From the NCBI GenBank assembly GCA_041398825.1, contig JAWKTX010000007.1, positions 1 through 64,000 of the forward strand: a DNA stretch of 64,000 nt, read 5' to 3'. How positions within the stretch are numbered: the stretch's first letter is position 1; each line of letters opens with the position of its first letter. Source of the stretch: Planctomycetaceae bacterium. Lineage in GTDB: Bacteria; Planctomycetota; Planctomycetia; Planctomycetales; Planctomycetaceae. Under the pieces are notes generated by a model. That model did not search any database. It was not told the origin of the DNA and saw only the letters and a program-made list of their open reading frames with translations. Below are positions 46,598-56,128 of the stretch, piece after piece. The position numbers were made by a program, and so were the translations under genes.

Positions 46598-47644
46598 TCA
46601 GAAATCCGCCAGTGGTTCAGCGCCAGCAGGAGTACTTAACGCTTTCAGAATACCTGGTTCCGTGTCGCTCGACAGAAATCGTGTTGAACCGTCTGCAAAC
46701 AGCACGTTGACACCGCCATGGAAAGGTGAGCTGTATCCCTCGGGACCTTTGTTAACACCCTTCGCCGGATCACGCAGGTTCAAAGGGTCGCCCCAGGGTC
46801 GGAGCCCCGCCATGACTTCACCTGCAAGTATGGTATTTGACGTGCCGTCGTTAATGTCCCTGAAGCTCATCGCAGAGCCGGGCATAAGCAGCCGGATATT
46901 GCCAGCGTAGTTGGCAGGAGCAAGCATGTCTCGCCGCGGTCGCATTTCGGGGTTTGGAACTTGTGGCGGAAACTCATAGCCCGGGATCCTTGTCTGAAAC
47001 GGCAATTGATTGCTGATATCGTTCCACGGCAAATTCAGATCGATGGAAGAATACAGGCCTTGCTGTTCGATAAACGGCAGCAACATGGTCAGAGTACTGT
47101 GCATGGCTCGGCCCTGTTCATCAAACGACACTCCCGGCGGAAGCAGCCCATGTGTGTCCGAGTAGTTGTGCACAGCAAGACCGATTTGCTTCAGATGATT
47201 TCGGGATTGCGTTCTGCCGGACAGATGGAAGCCATCACTTTCGACAAATGGTTCCTCACGAGTCACGATCCAGACAAGCTGATGCACAGCGCCCAGCACA
47301 CTGATGCCAGCCGTAAACGCCAGGAGAAGACCTGCCACCAGTGAGCCTGTCCAGCGGAAACGCCATGGCCCATCATTCATCCCGCGTTGCCGCGAGCGAT
47401 ATCTCATCCACCGCACACCCAATCTTTGCACCCCAACAAGCAGTGCCACCAGTGAAATGGCTGCCAGTCCAGCCGAAGCCCAGTTCCACTCAATATTCGG
47501 AAGCGTTCTGTAAACAAAGTCAATCCAGCCGAAGACGATCCGCAGAGGGATTTCTCCGATGAAGGGCAGTCCTGCGAATGCACAACAAGCGGCGATGACA
47601 AGCCAGATCACGAAACTGACACCTATCCACTTCATGCTTTTCAT
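46598..47644 (-). CDS. DUF1559 protein with polytopic membrane N-terminus
   Basis: 348 residues. The C-terminal two thirds are DUF1559: RNHLKQIGLAVHNYSDTHG, LLPFIEQQGLY, DGTSNTILAGE and the H-x9-DG block HGGVNVLFADGSTRFL. DUF1559 normally follows a type IV pilin-like leader (GFTLIELLV); here it is replaced by three transmembrane helices (about 8-28, 55-75, 98-122). The protein therefore cannot be processed as a pilin in the standard way. Its start overlaps the stop of the upstream gene (ATGA), so the two are coupled. Confidence 0.85.
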   Translation of the reverse strand: MKSMKWIGVSFVIWLVIAACCAFAGLPFIGEIPLRIVFGWIDFVYRTLPNIEWNWASAGLAAISLVALLVGVQRLGVRWMRYRSRQRGMNDGPWRFRWTGSLVAGLLLAFTAGISVLGAVHQLVWIVTREEPFVESDGFHLSGRTQSRNHLKQIGLAVHNYSDTHGLLPPGVSFDEQGRAMHSTLTMLLPFIEQQGLYSSIDLNLPWNDISNQLPFQTRIPGYEFPPQVPNPEMRPRRDMLAPANYAGNIRLLMPGSAMSFRDINDGTSNTILAGEVMAGLRPWGDPLNLRDPAKGVNKGPEGYSSPFHGGVNVLFADGSTRFLSSDTEPGILKALSTPAGAEPLADF

Positions 47645-48381
47645 GGTGTGTTCCTGAGTTGCCGGACCATTCCGGCTGCATCCAGTGCCAGCTGCACCTG
47701 CCCGTCAAAGATCAAAGGCTCTATCACGAGAAATGGGGCGTCCACAGAAAGGTCTTCAGACGCTGATGATTGCGGTTTCGGGATCTCCGTCCGGTACAAG
47801 TAGGGAGCCGGAAAGTCGCCCGGCATTGTTCGAATCACTTCGGGAAGTTCGAGAAACTGCACCTGATCAGGCCAGTCGCCATGCCTTCGTGCCCAATCCA
47901 GCAGTACTACGTGCAGCTGTTGAAGGCGGCTCATTCTTTCTGCCTGAAAAGCGATCTGTCTCTGAACTTCATCAGCTATCTGCTGGCCCTGAGTCTTCTG
48001 ATCGGCGGCATCAGATTCCTCAGCAAGCTGATAGGTCAGTCCTTTTTTCACCCACGCTCCGGGTGTCATCAGCTCTCGAGCACCGGATATCATCGTCAGG
48101 ACCACAACAAACATGATCCCCCACAACAGCACACCTCTGACTGATGTGCAGAATGAGATTTCCGGCAGCTGCGGAAAATCTGAGCGTAATCCATTCCAGA
48201 GAGATCGGATACCGGCCGCGCTCAACAGTATCAACAGCAGAAAGAACGAAACGGTCGAGAGGCGCATCCGACCGACATCGGTCAGCGTCACCATTGGCAT
48301 TCCAGCGATTACCGTTCCCTGGCACATCAGCCATGCTGCGATCATCGCTCGGGCGATGGATCGTGAAGGGTATGGATTCAT
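47641..48381 (-). CDS. Membrane protein of unknown function
   Basis: About 246 residues from ATG 48381; the open frame extends further up to 48510 without conserved sequence. Three hydrophobic segments (about 10-30, 40-60, 80-100) precede a helical region rich in Gln/Glu (about 120-165) and a soluble C-terminus (GDWPDQVQFLELPEVI) that resembles the propeptide-like region found in planctomycete type II secretion proteins. I cannot name a family. Its stop overlaps the start of the DUF1559 gene. Confidence 0.65.
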   Translation of the reverse strand: MNPYPSRSIARAMIAAWLMCQGTVIAGMPMVTLTDVGRMRLSTVSFFLLLILLSAAGIRSLWNGLRSDFPQLPEISFCTSVRGVLLWGIMFVVVLTMISGARELMTPGAWVKKGLTYQLAEESDAADQKTQGQQIADEVQRQIAFQAERMSRLQQLHVVLLDWARRHGDWPDQVQFLELPEVIRTMPGDFPAPYLYRTEIPKPQSSASEDLSVDAPFLVIEPLIFDGQVQLALDAAGMVRQLRNTP

Positions 48382-48599
48382 TTCAGCACTTCCAGCTGTG
48401 GTTTGGTCATCAGGATGTCGGCACCACTCAGAATCAGCAGAACTCGGTTTCTGACGATACTGACGGAAATCCACACAGTCATGAATCACCCGTCGATACG
48501 CTGAAGTCAACTGAAGGCGAACACAGTTCCTTGCTCGCGCGGCCGGAGATCCAGTTCTGAGATCATCCTTCGCTTCAAGGCACGGACTTCAGATCTACC

Positions 48600-50852
48600 T
48601 CAGACGAGCCCGCGTTTCTTCCGCAACGCCCACTCGATCGTCAGCAGACTAATGATCAGGAGCAGCATCAGCCAGTTATCCCACAGCGTGATGCGTTCAG
48701 TTCGCTCGAGATCCATACCCGGCAAACCGTCCATCGCCCACTTTTCGAAGCGGGAAATCATTTCATCAGGTGTCAGGTATTCTCCACCACTGACGTGCGC
48801 GATTTCGCGCATCAGATCCGGATCCGCTGCGGGATAGTCCAGTTCCGGATCTCTTGAGTTGACATTGAATCGGGTCACGGCTGTTGGACCGACGGCAGTA
48901 CCGTTTGCCATGGCGGCAACTTTGACCCAGTAGTCTCCTGCTTCCAGCGTCTCCGAGAATTCACCATTGCCGCCTTCCGGCACCTTGCGAGGGACGACGG
49001 AAATATTCTTTCCGGACGGCGTGGTCACTTCGACCGTGTAGATGGCATCAGCAAGCGGCTGACCCTCAGAATCCCGGGCACCAAACGTTAATTCAGCGGG
49101 TTGCCCTGGTGAAAGGTCGCGAGGGTCAGCGTTGACCCAGACGAGCGAATCGCTGTCCGCATCCTTCCTGGTTAACCAGAAAATGACCTGCCGCCAGAAT
49201 CGCTGGTGTTCTTCAGCAAACCCCTGCATTGCCCATTGCCACGTGCTATCGCCAGCGAATGCAAGAACCCGACTGTTACCGATACTCTGACCGATCAAAA
49301 GTGGCGTACCTTCTGCTGACGCCGCCAGTATCTGAGCGGCGGACTGATCACGACGCTTCAGAAGGTTGGCACCATCCAGTGGCGGTAGTTGTTCCCAGCG
49401 TTCACGATTGCGATCGAGCAACGCTATCTGCATCACATAGTGTGCAAGCCCGTCACGAGTTGGCAGCATCTTCAGAAGGTCCGTCAACTGCTGGTCGTTC
49501 TGACGCAATTCAACAGGAAGAAGTGGAGCGATCGCAGTGTCGGCGTAGCCGCCTGCCCCGAAGTTCTCAAAGCCACCCGTCATCATCAACCCGGCGCCCT
49601 GCAGACAACACTGCTGCATATTCATCAACTGCCCCGGTTCAAAGGCGGAAGCTGGAACGTTGCCGATAATGAAAGCGTCGTATTCACCCGGCACAAAGTA
49701 AGAGTCGGGAATCCTGTTCTTGCCAGCCAGCGGTCCCTGCAGAATACGAATGAAATCGATCTGCACTCGGTTACTCACATTGATCGCTCGAAGAAACCGG
49801 GATTCCCAGCGAAGGATGTCAAAATAAGCGACTCGGATTCCGCCCTGCTGCACACGAATAATCGTTTCCACTCGGTTGTTCGTTTGCCGCAGTTCACCTG
49901 GCAGAACATCGGCTTCCACCGCCAGTTTCAGATCTCCTGCAATTTCAGGAACGATATTCAGCGAGATCGTCACTTCGTCATCCGGATTCGTCGGCGTATG
50001 CACAACAATCGGCTGAGTCTGCGCCGTTGGATTGACGGGCTTCATTGGCCCCGTCTGACCAAGCTGAAGACGTGGATCCGAGCGATCCTCCAGCAAGACT
50101 CGCACACGCACCGGTTGCCCCAGCACTCCGGCACACTTCAGGCGAACACGTATGGGAACGACATTGCCTTTGAAGACATCCCGGGACAAGTCCAGTTCAT
50201 CGAGAGCGACGTCCTGACCGGATTCAGAAGACTCGCTACTGCCGTAGACAACGGTGTAGACCGGACGTTGTTGTCGTCCCAGTGTTCGCGCGGGCTGTAA
50301 CGGATCGACGTCTTTACTACCCAGCGCGGCCTGACGACCGTCGCTCAGCATGACCACGCCGCTGACCCGGTCCCGACCAGCTTCGTCGATCAACGAATCC
50401 AGTGCATAACCGATCGCTGTGGACTTGCCATCCGACTCCGGTGTTTGTTCTTCCGTCGCGTGTAAAATCTCATCGAAATCACGGATGCGTATCTCCGCTT
50501 TGTCTTTGAGCTGATCGATGAATTCTTTTGCTGCCTGAAGCGTTTTCAGAGCTGCTTCACGGCGGGCCACATTTCCCGGAGCATCGGTGGTCTGAAAACT
50601 GCGGCTTCTGTCGACAAGGACATAAAGAACGGAGTCCGTTTTGTCCTGCCGCTTCAATACGACCGCAGGGCGAAGTATCAGGATAGTCAACAAGACAACA
50701 ACTGCGATGCGGAAAGCCATCAGCCATCGTCGACTCTTCGAGGGAAGATGTTTCGTACGTCTGGGATAAATCAGCGCAGTCATCAACAGCATCACCAGAC
50801 AGGCGAAAACTGCAATCGGCCATGACCAAACTGGTTCCAGTTGTAGCGACAT
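48600..50852 (-). CDS. VWA-domain membrane protein with GATase-like region
   Basis: 750 residues. Two N-terminal transmembrane helices (about 10-30, 45-65) and one near the C-terminus (about 725-743) flank a large extracytoplasmic part. A von Willebrand A-like domain (about 75-230) has the metal site VDRSRSF (DxSxS). A CARDB-like beta domain (about 230-345) and a class I glutamine amidotransferase-like fold (about 345-560, with AFIIGNVPAS and GAGLMMTGGFENFGAGGY) follow. This architecture is common in planctomycetes, usually beside MoxR and DUF58 genes; those are absent here. Confidence 0.85.
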   Translation of the reverse strand: MSLQLEPVWSWPIAVFACLVMLLMTALIYPRRTKHLPSKSRRWLMAFRIAVVVLLTILILRPAVVLKRQDKTDSVLYVLVDRSRSFQTTDAPGNVARREAALKTLQAAKEFIDQLKDKAEIRIRDFDEILHATEEQTPESDGKSTAIGYALDSLIDEAGRDRVSGVVMLSDGRQAALGSKDVDPLQPARTLGRQQRPVYTVVYGSSESSESGQDVALDELDLSRDVFKGNVVPIRVRLKCAGVLGQPVRVRVLLEDRSDPRLQLGQTGPMKPVNPTAQTQPIVVHTPTNPDDEVTISLNIVPEIAGDLKLAVEADVLPGELRQTNNRVETIIRVQQGGIRVAYFDILRWESRFLRAINVSNRVQIDFIRILQGPLAGKNRIPDSYFVPGEYDAFIIGNVPASAFEPGQLMNMQQCCLQGAGLMMTGGFENFGAGGYADTAIAPLLPVELRQNDQQLTDLLKMLPTRDGLAHYVMQIALLDRNRERWEQLPPLDGANLLKRRDQSAAQILAASAEGTPLLIGQSIGNSRVLAFAGDSTWQWAMQGFAEEHQRFWRQVIFWLTRKDADSDSLVWVNADPRDLSPGQPAELTFGARDSEGQPLADAIYTVEVTTPSGKNISVVPRKVPEGGNGEFSETLEAGDYWVKVAAMANGTAVGPTAVTRFNVNSRDPELDYPAADPDLMREIAHVSGGEYLTPDEMISRFEKWAMDGLPGMDLERTERITLWDNWLMLLLIISLLTIEWALRKKRGLV

Positions 50853-51023
50853 CCGTCTCCGGCAGGGTCGTCACCCCTGATTCAAAGTCCTGACTTATCT
50901 TCTCAAGAAAAATGGTGCCGACCCTGCGCAGGGACACCCATTCCGTGCCGAGTTTATCTGCCGCAGGCACTCTCCGCCATGCAGGTAAGGCAACCGCCAT
51001 CCCGGCATCTGAAGTGAGCCTTT

Positions 51024-52070
51024 TCAGAGCCCTCCGTCGATCTGGTAGTTGGGCATAATGAATGTCAGGAAGATTCGGAAGATAAAGAAGATGATGAACC
51101 CCGCGATGAACAGCCAGACGAGCGTACTGACGATGGAGGCCAGCCTCTGAAGTGCGCGAACCGCCTCCGATTCGAATACGTGGCTCATTCGGTCCAGTTC
51201 CTCGGGAACCGTCCCGGACTGCTCGGCGGTTTCCAGAAACTGGATGTAGTCTTCAGGAAACAAACCGGACGATGCGACAGCATCAGCAAATGTCTCTCCC
51301 TGTTGAAGAGCATCCCAGATCACAGGCTCTGCCATCACATAGGCGCCGTTTGCAGTGGCTTTCAGACTGCAATTCAGTGACGGCCGAATGGACATGCCAG
51401 CCTGCTGCGTCAGGGCGAAGCACCACGAGAATCTCGCGATGGCAAAGGATTTCATACAGGAACCGATTTGAGGCAACCCAAGCAGAAACGGATGCAGAAA
51501 TGTTTGCCCGGCCAGATTACGGTTGGCAAAGATCCAGCCCGCAATCAGTGCGAACCCCAGCCCGAAACTCCCGACAAGCCAGATCATCGCACCAGTTGCG
51601 CCATGCAGCCCCAGTCCGACAATGTCAACAGGTTCTCCATTGGCCTGTGGCGGAAGAAATCCCACGATAAAAATCAGTAACCCAATCACACCCACTGCGA
51701 TGACCAATTGGAAGACCGGCCAGGAGATTGCAGAGCGAAAGTCGCGGACCTGCTTGAGCCGCGATTCGTAATAACGGGACAGAGAGGCAAACACTTCCGG
51801 CATCGCTCCGGTCTGCTCGCCCACATTGACAAGATCACGAAACAACGGTGGAAATCTTTCCTCGTTCTCATTCAACGCATCAGCAAGCGTTGCTCCACTG
51901 GTAATGCGCCGGTTGACATTTTCTATGAGTCCCGGCAATCGTGAGTCCGGCGAATTCCGAGAGGCGGTCTTCAATGCTTTCCGGATTTCGACTCCTGCCT
52001 CCAGCATCTGAGCCATCGACCGACTGAACATCGACAATGCTCGCCATGAAATATGAGGATTACGAAGCAT
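51024..52070 (-). CDS. Type II secretion/type IV pilus inner-membrane protein F (GspF/PilC family)
   Basis: 348 residues, somewhat shorter than the usual 400. Two GspF repeats are visible: MAQMLEAGVEIRKALKTASR with GATLADALNENEERFPPLF and VGEQTGAMPEVFASLSRYYE, then LTQQAGMSIRPSLNCSLKAT with LFPEDYIQFLETAEQSGTVP. Three transmembrane segments lie at about 115-140, 155-185 and 318-342. GspF organises the inner-membrane platform of the secretion or pilus machine. No other T2SS gene is adjacent, so it may serve a platform encoded elsewhere, perhaps for the DUF1559 pilins. Confidence 0.88.
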   Translation of the reverse strand: MLRNPHISWRALSMFSRSMAQMLEAGVEIRKALKTASRNSPDSRLPGLIENVNRRITSGATLADALNENEERFPPLFRDLVNVGEQTGAMPEVFASLSRYYESRLKQVRDFRSAISWPVFQLVIAVGVIGLLIFIVGFLPPQANGEPVDIVGLGLHGATGAMIWLVGSFGLGFALIAGWIFANRNLAGQTFLHPFLLGLPQIGSCMKSFAIARFSWCFALTQQAGMSIRPSLNCSLKATANGAYVMAEPVIWDALQQGETFADAVASSGLFPEDYIQFLETAEQSGTVPEELDRMSHVFESEAVRALQRLASIVSTLVWLFIAGFIIFFIFRIFLTFIMPNYQIDGGL

Positions 52071-52380
52071 GCAACGCTCTTTGAAAAGAAAACCAATGTG
52101 TCAATTGAGTGTGTGAATTGAGTCAGTGTGTGAATTGAAACGTCTTCATTGAAAGGTGCCCGGTGATTGCCGTTTGCGCGAGTTTACCACAAGACAGTAA
52201 CATCCCAAATTCATCCGCCCATGGCATGATTTCACTTCTGTAGAGCGGTTTTGGGGGCTGGAAACTCATATCACAACTACTTTCGATTCCATTTGTTCTG
52301 TAGAATGGTGGCTGAACGTACAGACGATGAGCCAAAAGGGTCCGGGAAACCTGACCACCAGCCCCAGCCAGGCAAGCATC
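52071..52380. promoter_or_regulatory. Divergent promoter region with three direct repeats
   Basis: 310 bp between the GspF gene (minus) and the DUF1501 gene (plus). TGTGTCAATTGA, TGTGTGAATTGA and TGTGTGAATTGA occur at 52097, 52110 and 52127, close to the GspF start, and could be operator sites. No firm promoter seen. Confidence 0.45.
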
Positions 52381-53841
52381 ATGAACAGTCGCACAAACAG
52401 TCAATGCTCCAGCGAATTGAGCGAACTCATGAGGCCAGCGTATTCACGTCGCCGACTTCTGCAGACGGCGGCGATTGGATTCGGAGGCATCGCACTTGCT
52501 GGACTTCAGTCCAAGATTGCCGCAGGCGACACACCGGCACCCCGCCTGAACCATCCGCCTCGAGCAAAACGCGTGATCTTTTGCTTCATGTCGGGAGGGG
52601 TCTCCCATGTGGACAGTTTCGATCCCAAGCCGCGGCTGACAAAAGACCACGGCAAACCAATGCCCGTTGAAATTGAACGAACTCAGTTCAACAACAACGG
52701 TTCGATCATGGGAAGTCCCTTTGAATTCACAAGGCACGGGCAAAGCGGGCTCGAAATCAGCAGCATGTTCCCACACCTGGGCAATGTAGCGGATGAACTG
52801 GCGGTTATTCGATCGATGACAACACCAGTGAATGAACATGCTCAGGGCAATTTCCTGATGCACAGCGGCTTTCCATTCATGGGTCATCCCAGCGCCGGTG
52901 CGTGGACGTGTTATGGACTTGGCATCGAAAACGAAAACCTGCCGGGCTACGTTGTCCTGCAGAGTGGCGGTGCAGTGCCTCCACACGGCGGCGTCAGTTT
53001 GTTCAGCAATGGATTTCTGCCTGCCATTCATCAGGGTTCCATTCTTCAGGCAGACAAGCCGGAAGCCATCGCCAACATCTCTCCTCAGGAGACGCGTTTG
53101 CTGCAAAGGCGCCGCCTGAATTTTATACGGCAACATGACCAGCAGTTCCTGACACGCGCTGACGATGACGCTCAGGTCGAAGCCGCGATTCGCAATTACG
53201 AAACAGCCTATCGGATGCAGTCCGCAGTTCCGGAACTGTGTGACATTTCCGGAGAAACACCACATACACTTCGTGCATACGGAATTGATTCGAACGATCG
53301 GGAAATGGCGGCCTATGGTCGACAATGCCTTCTGGCCCGACGGCTGGCTGAGAAGGGCGTACGATTCATTGAACTGAGCTGCCTGACGCGATCCATCGGT
53401 GCGGGTGGCGCTGCGAACCCCTGGGATCAGCATGGTGACCTTGAGCGAGGACATCGTGCCATGGCAGGACAGATTGATCAACCCATCACGGCCATGATCA
53501 GAGATCTGCGCGAACGTGGATTGCTTGACGAAACACTCATCATCTGGGCTGGAGAATTCGGACGGACACCGTTCTCGCAGGGCAGCAATGGCCGTGACCA
53601 TAATCCCTTTGGATTCAGCGTCTGGATGGCTGGAGGTGGCGTGAAGGGTGGTTCGGTCTATGGAGCAACCGACGAGTTTGGATATCACGTCGTCGAAAAC
53701 AAATGCACGATTTACGACATGTGGGCAACTGTCCTGCATCAGCTTGGAATCAACCACGAACGCCTGACCTATCGGTATGGAGGCCGCGACTTTCGACTCA
53801 CCGACGTCTACGGCAATGTCCTGAGTGAAGTCCTTGCGTAG
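52381..53841 (+). CDS. DUF1501 protein, Tat-exported
   Basis: About 486 residues from ATG 52381; starts at 52327 and 52429 are also possible. A twin-arginine leader (SRRRLLQTAAIGFGGIALAG) precedes the DUF1501 domain: VIFCFMSGGVSHVDSFDPKP, NEHAQGNFLMHSG, IWAGEFGRTPFSQG, GRDHNPFGFSVWMAGGGVKG and YRYGGRDFRLTDVYG. DUF1501 has an alkaline phosphatase/sulfatase-like fold and is greatly expanded in planctomycetes. It usually follows a DUF1549/DUF1553 cytochrome-type gene; none is present here. Substrate unknown. Confidence 0.92.
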   Translation: MNSRTNSQCSSELSELMRPAYSRRRLLQTAAIGFGGIALAGLQSKIAAGDTPAPRLNHPPRAKRVIFCFMSGGVSHVDSFDPKPRLTKDHGKPMPVEIERTQFNNNGSIMGSPFEFTRHGQSGLEISSMFPHLGNVADELAVIRSMTTPVNEHAQGNFLMHSGFPFMGHPSAGAWTCYGLGIENENLPGYVVLQSGGAVPPHGGVSLFSNGFLPAIHQGSILQADKPEAIANISPQETRLLQRRRLNFIRQHDQQFLTRADDDAQVEAAIRNYETAYRMQSAVPELCDISGETPHTLRAYGIDSNDREMAAYGRQCLLARRLAEKGVRFIELSCLTRSIGAGGAANPWDQHGDLERGHRAMAGQIDQPITAMIRDLRERGLLDETLIIWAGEFGRTPFSQGSNGRDHNPFGFSVWMAGGGVKGGSVYGATDEFGYHVVENKCTIYDMWATVLHQLGINHERLTYRYGGRDFRLTDVYGNVLSEVLA

Positions 53842-53987
53842 GCGCGACCGTCCGCTGAAATCGTTGGCTGAAAAGCATACTCGATGCTTTCGTCTGAAGT
53901 CTGCGATGTCAATCATGTCGGAACATTGCTGCTCACGTACACGTCCGGACCCTTTGCGTAGTTTCCTTTCACCCGGCTGAGTTTGCG

Positions 53988-54023
53988 CAAAAAAAACACC
54001 TTGCGGCATCAAACCGCAAGGTG
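53988..54023 (-). terminator. Intrinsic terminator of the DUF1559 pilin gene
   Basis: ACACCTTGCGG and CCGCAAGGTGT form a perfect 11-bp stem with a 7-nt loop; an A run on the plus strand reads as eight T on the minus strand after the stem. It lies about 40 bp after the stop of the minus-strand pilin-like gene. Confidence 0.9.
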
Positions 54024-54064
54024 TCGGAAACGTCGCATGGGTCAGACGCGAATGTTCAAATCGA

Positions 54065-55126
54065 TCAGAACTCGCCGACTACCAGGCCGTCCTTTGGATC
54101 GCAAAGACGACGCATAACTCCGGTGTCGATGTTTTCGGACAGGAAGTGAGCCGAGCCGTCACCCAGAACGCACTGAACACCGCCCGTGTGAAAACTGAAT
54201 GGTTCGTCGTTCGGACCGCAGTTGTTGGTGCTCCACGGACAGTCAGCTGGACCACCCTTCGGATTGCTGCTGTTGTTGATAATTCGAACGCCGGAAACAG
54301 CACCGTTCGGCGGACCAGAAACACCGTTTCCAGTGTCTCCGTCTGCCCAGCGGTTTGGACAACGGCGGGTGCCGTCACCACAGCCGTCGGTGTATGAGTT
54401 GCCGGCAAGGTCGATTGGATACTTTCCGACAATATTCGATGGTCGCCCAGCATCTTCGATAACGGCAATCGTGTTGCTCAAACCGTCGGTGCAATCGCGG
54501 AACTTACCAACACCTCGAGCTCCACCGGACAGAAATCCGTCGGCGAAGTATGCCTGGTCAGCAAGCGGACCTTTGACGGAAACCGATGTTTTTGGCTGGC
54601 CTGGGTCGATGATGTTCGCATAAGCGATTGGCATGTAGTCAGTCTGACCGTAGCCGCCACCACCCTGCTCATCAAAATTACCGTTGCTGGGGCAAAGGTA
54701 TGCAGCAATGCTGCTCTTTGCCAAAGCCCGGTTGTTTGCGCCCACAGTGGCACTGCCAGGAGCGCCGAGGTAGCTGTAGTTGAAATCCCACGCGTTGTAG
54801 ATGTTGGCCTGTTCAATAAATGGCAAAGCCGCGGTAAAGAACGACACAGGGAAGAAGATTCGAACTTCACTGGAGGTACCACCATTGCGAGTGTGCTCGC
54901 CGGATGTTGGAGTTGTCCCGTAAGTACCTTCATAGTTATGAATCGCAAGACCGATCTGCTTCAGATTGTTCTTGCACTGTGTGCGGCGGGCAGCTTCTCG
55001 TGCCTGCTGAACCGCTGGAAGAAGCAGTGCGATAAGAATGGCAATGATTGCAATAACTACCAGGAGCTCAATCAGCGTAAAACCCTGACTGCGGCGCTTC
55101 AGAGCACCTGACGACGAACTTCTCAT
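54065..55126 (-). CDS. DUF1559 type IV pilin-like protein
   Basis: 353 residues from the ATG at 55126, which has TTTTGGAGG about 6 bases upstream; an in-frame GTG at 55180 is less likely. The prepilin leader reads KRRSQGFTLIELLVVIAI, with processing expected after the Gly, followed by RTQCKNNLKQIGLAIHNYEG, the DUF1559 start. IEDAG and the H-x9-DG block HTGGVQCVLGDGSAHFL close the domain. Six cysteines lie in the C-terminal half (CGDGTRRCP, CPWSTNNC), suggesting disulphides outside the cell. Strong ribosome binding site and terminator fit a well-expressed single-gene transcript. Confidence 0.93.
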   Translation of the reverse strand: MRSSSSGALKRRSQGFTLIELLVVIAIIAILIALLLPAVQQAREAARRTQCKNNLKQIGLAIHNYEGTYGTTPTSGEHTRNGGTSSEVRIFFPVSFFTAALPFIEQANIYNAWDFNYSYLGAPGSATVGANNRALAKSSIAAYLCPSNGNFDEQGGGGYGQTDYMPIAYANIIDPGQPKTSVSVKGPLADQAYFADGFLSGGARGVGKFRDCTDGLSNTIAVIEDAGRPSNIVGKYPIDLAGNSYTDGCGDGTRRCPNRWADGDTGNGVSGPPNGAVSGVRIINNSSNPKGGPADCPWSTNNCGPNDEPFSFHTGGVQCVLGDGSAHFLSENIDTGVMRRLCDPKDGLVVGEF

Positions 55127-55360
55127 TTCAACCCTCCAAAATATTCCGGCCGAAAGGCCACCATGCATCCCCTGATGCACGTGAACGGAAACGTGACCTC
55201 GATCAACTGACCGGCTTTGAGCAGGGGGACTATCGGGCTGTGATATGAAGTTCGTGCGAATGGCTCATGAAGATTCTGTTAAGAACCGGATTTGCGAATT
55301 GGGAGAAGCACTCTGCAGTACATTGCCGCGCGGTGCGCTGCGACACTCCGAAGAACTCTT

Positions 55361-56011
55361 TCAGCAGTAGAACACCGAGTCGCCGAATGGTCGCTTCGCG
55401 ATATCAGGGACCTCACAGCCAGCGGCAGGACGTCCGGCCGCGAGGAGCAGATAAGGGCGTTCGAAATCCGGCCGCTCAAGAATATGGTTCAGGAATTTCA
55501 TCGGTGATGGCGTATGCGTCAGCGCCGCCAGTCCGCAGTTGTGCAGAGCAGCAATCAGGAAGCCACACGCGATTCCGACGGATTCACTCACGTAATAGTG
55601 CTTCGACCTGGTACCTTCTGACGGAGTCCAAGACCTTGCAAAGACGGCAATCAAAATCGGGGCCGTTTCGAGAAATGGCTTCGAAGCATCTGTCCCGAGC
55701 GGTCGAAGAGCATTCAGCCACTCTTCCGGCGCCCGATGTTCGTAAAACCGTCGCTCCTCTTCTTCCGCGGCTTCGCGAATTTGTTTGCGAATCTGCACAT
55801 CTTTAACAACGACGAATGTCCACGGTTGCTGATTGGCTCCACTGGGAGCAGAGAGTGCCACCTGAAGGCAATTGTTCACAACGCAGTCGGGAATCTGCTG
55901 ATCGGAGAAATGCCGTACTGTGCGACGGCGCTGCATCAGGGTGAGAAATTCCTCGGCACCCCGGATGGACTCGTTGTCCGTTGTCGGCAGAAATTCGGTG
56001 TATTGCCTCAT
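55361..56011 (-). CDS. Nitroreductase-family flavoprotein
   Basis: 216 residues from ATG 56011; the longer frame would need a TTG start. RRRTVRHFSDQQIP and APSGANQQPWTFVVV are FMN-binding motifs, and GLAALTHTPSPMKFLN with RPYLLLAAGRPA matches the iodotyrosine deiodinase/BluB-like side of the family. The EWLNAL segment is a likely active-site lid. It reduces an unknown electron acceptor with NAD(P)H. The gene starts 117 bp downstream of mnmA on the same strand. Confidence 0.87.
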   Translation of the reverse strand: MRQYTEFLPTTDNESIRGAEEFLTLMQRRRTVRHFSDQQIPDCVVNNCLQVALSAPSGANQQPWTFVVVKDVQIRKQIREAAEEEERRFYEHRAPEEWLNALRPLGTDASKPFLETAPILIAVFARSWTPSEGTRSKHYYVSESVGIACGFLIAALHNCGLAALTHTPSPMKFLNHILERPDFERPYLLLAAGRPAAGCEVPDIAKRPFGDSVFYC

Positions 56012-56128
56012 CCGATCACTTCTCCCGGGGTCCCCGATGAGTCGCAACAATTGAAAAGAGGGATCGGTGACATTGGCAACCTCCCGAGTACCAAGTTTCG
56101 GAACGCGCAGAATCCTTTGCTTTTGGCC

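Noticed and set aside
52444..54012. 522-codon minus-strand frame opposite DUF1501
   Set aside because: Antisense to a well-supported DUF1501 gene, and it crosses the intrinsic terminator of the pilin gene.
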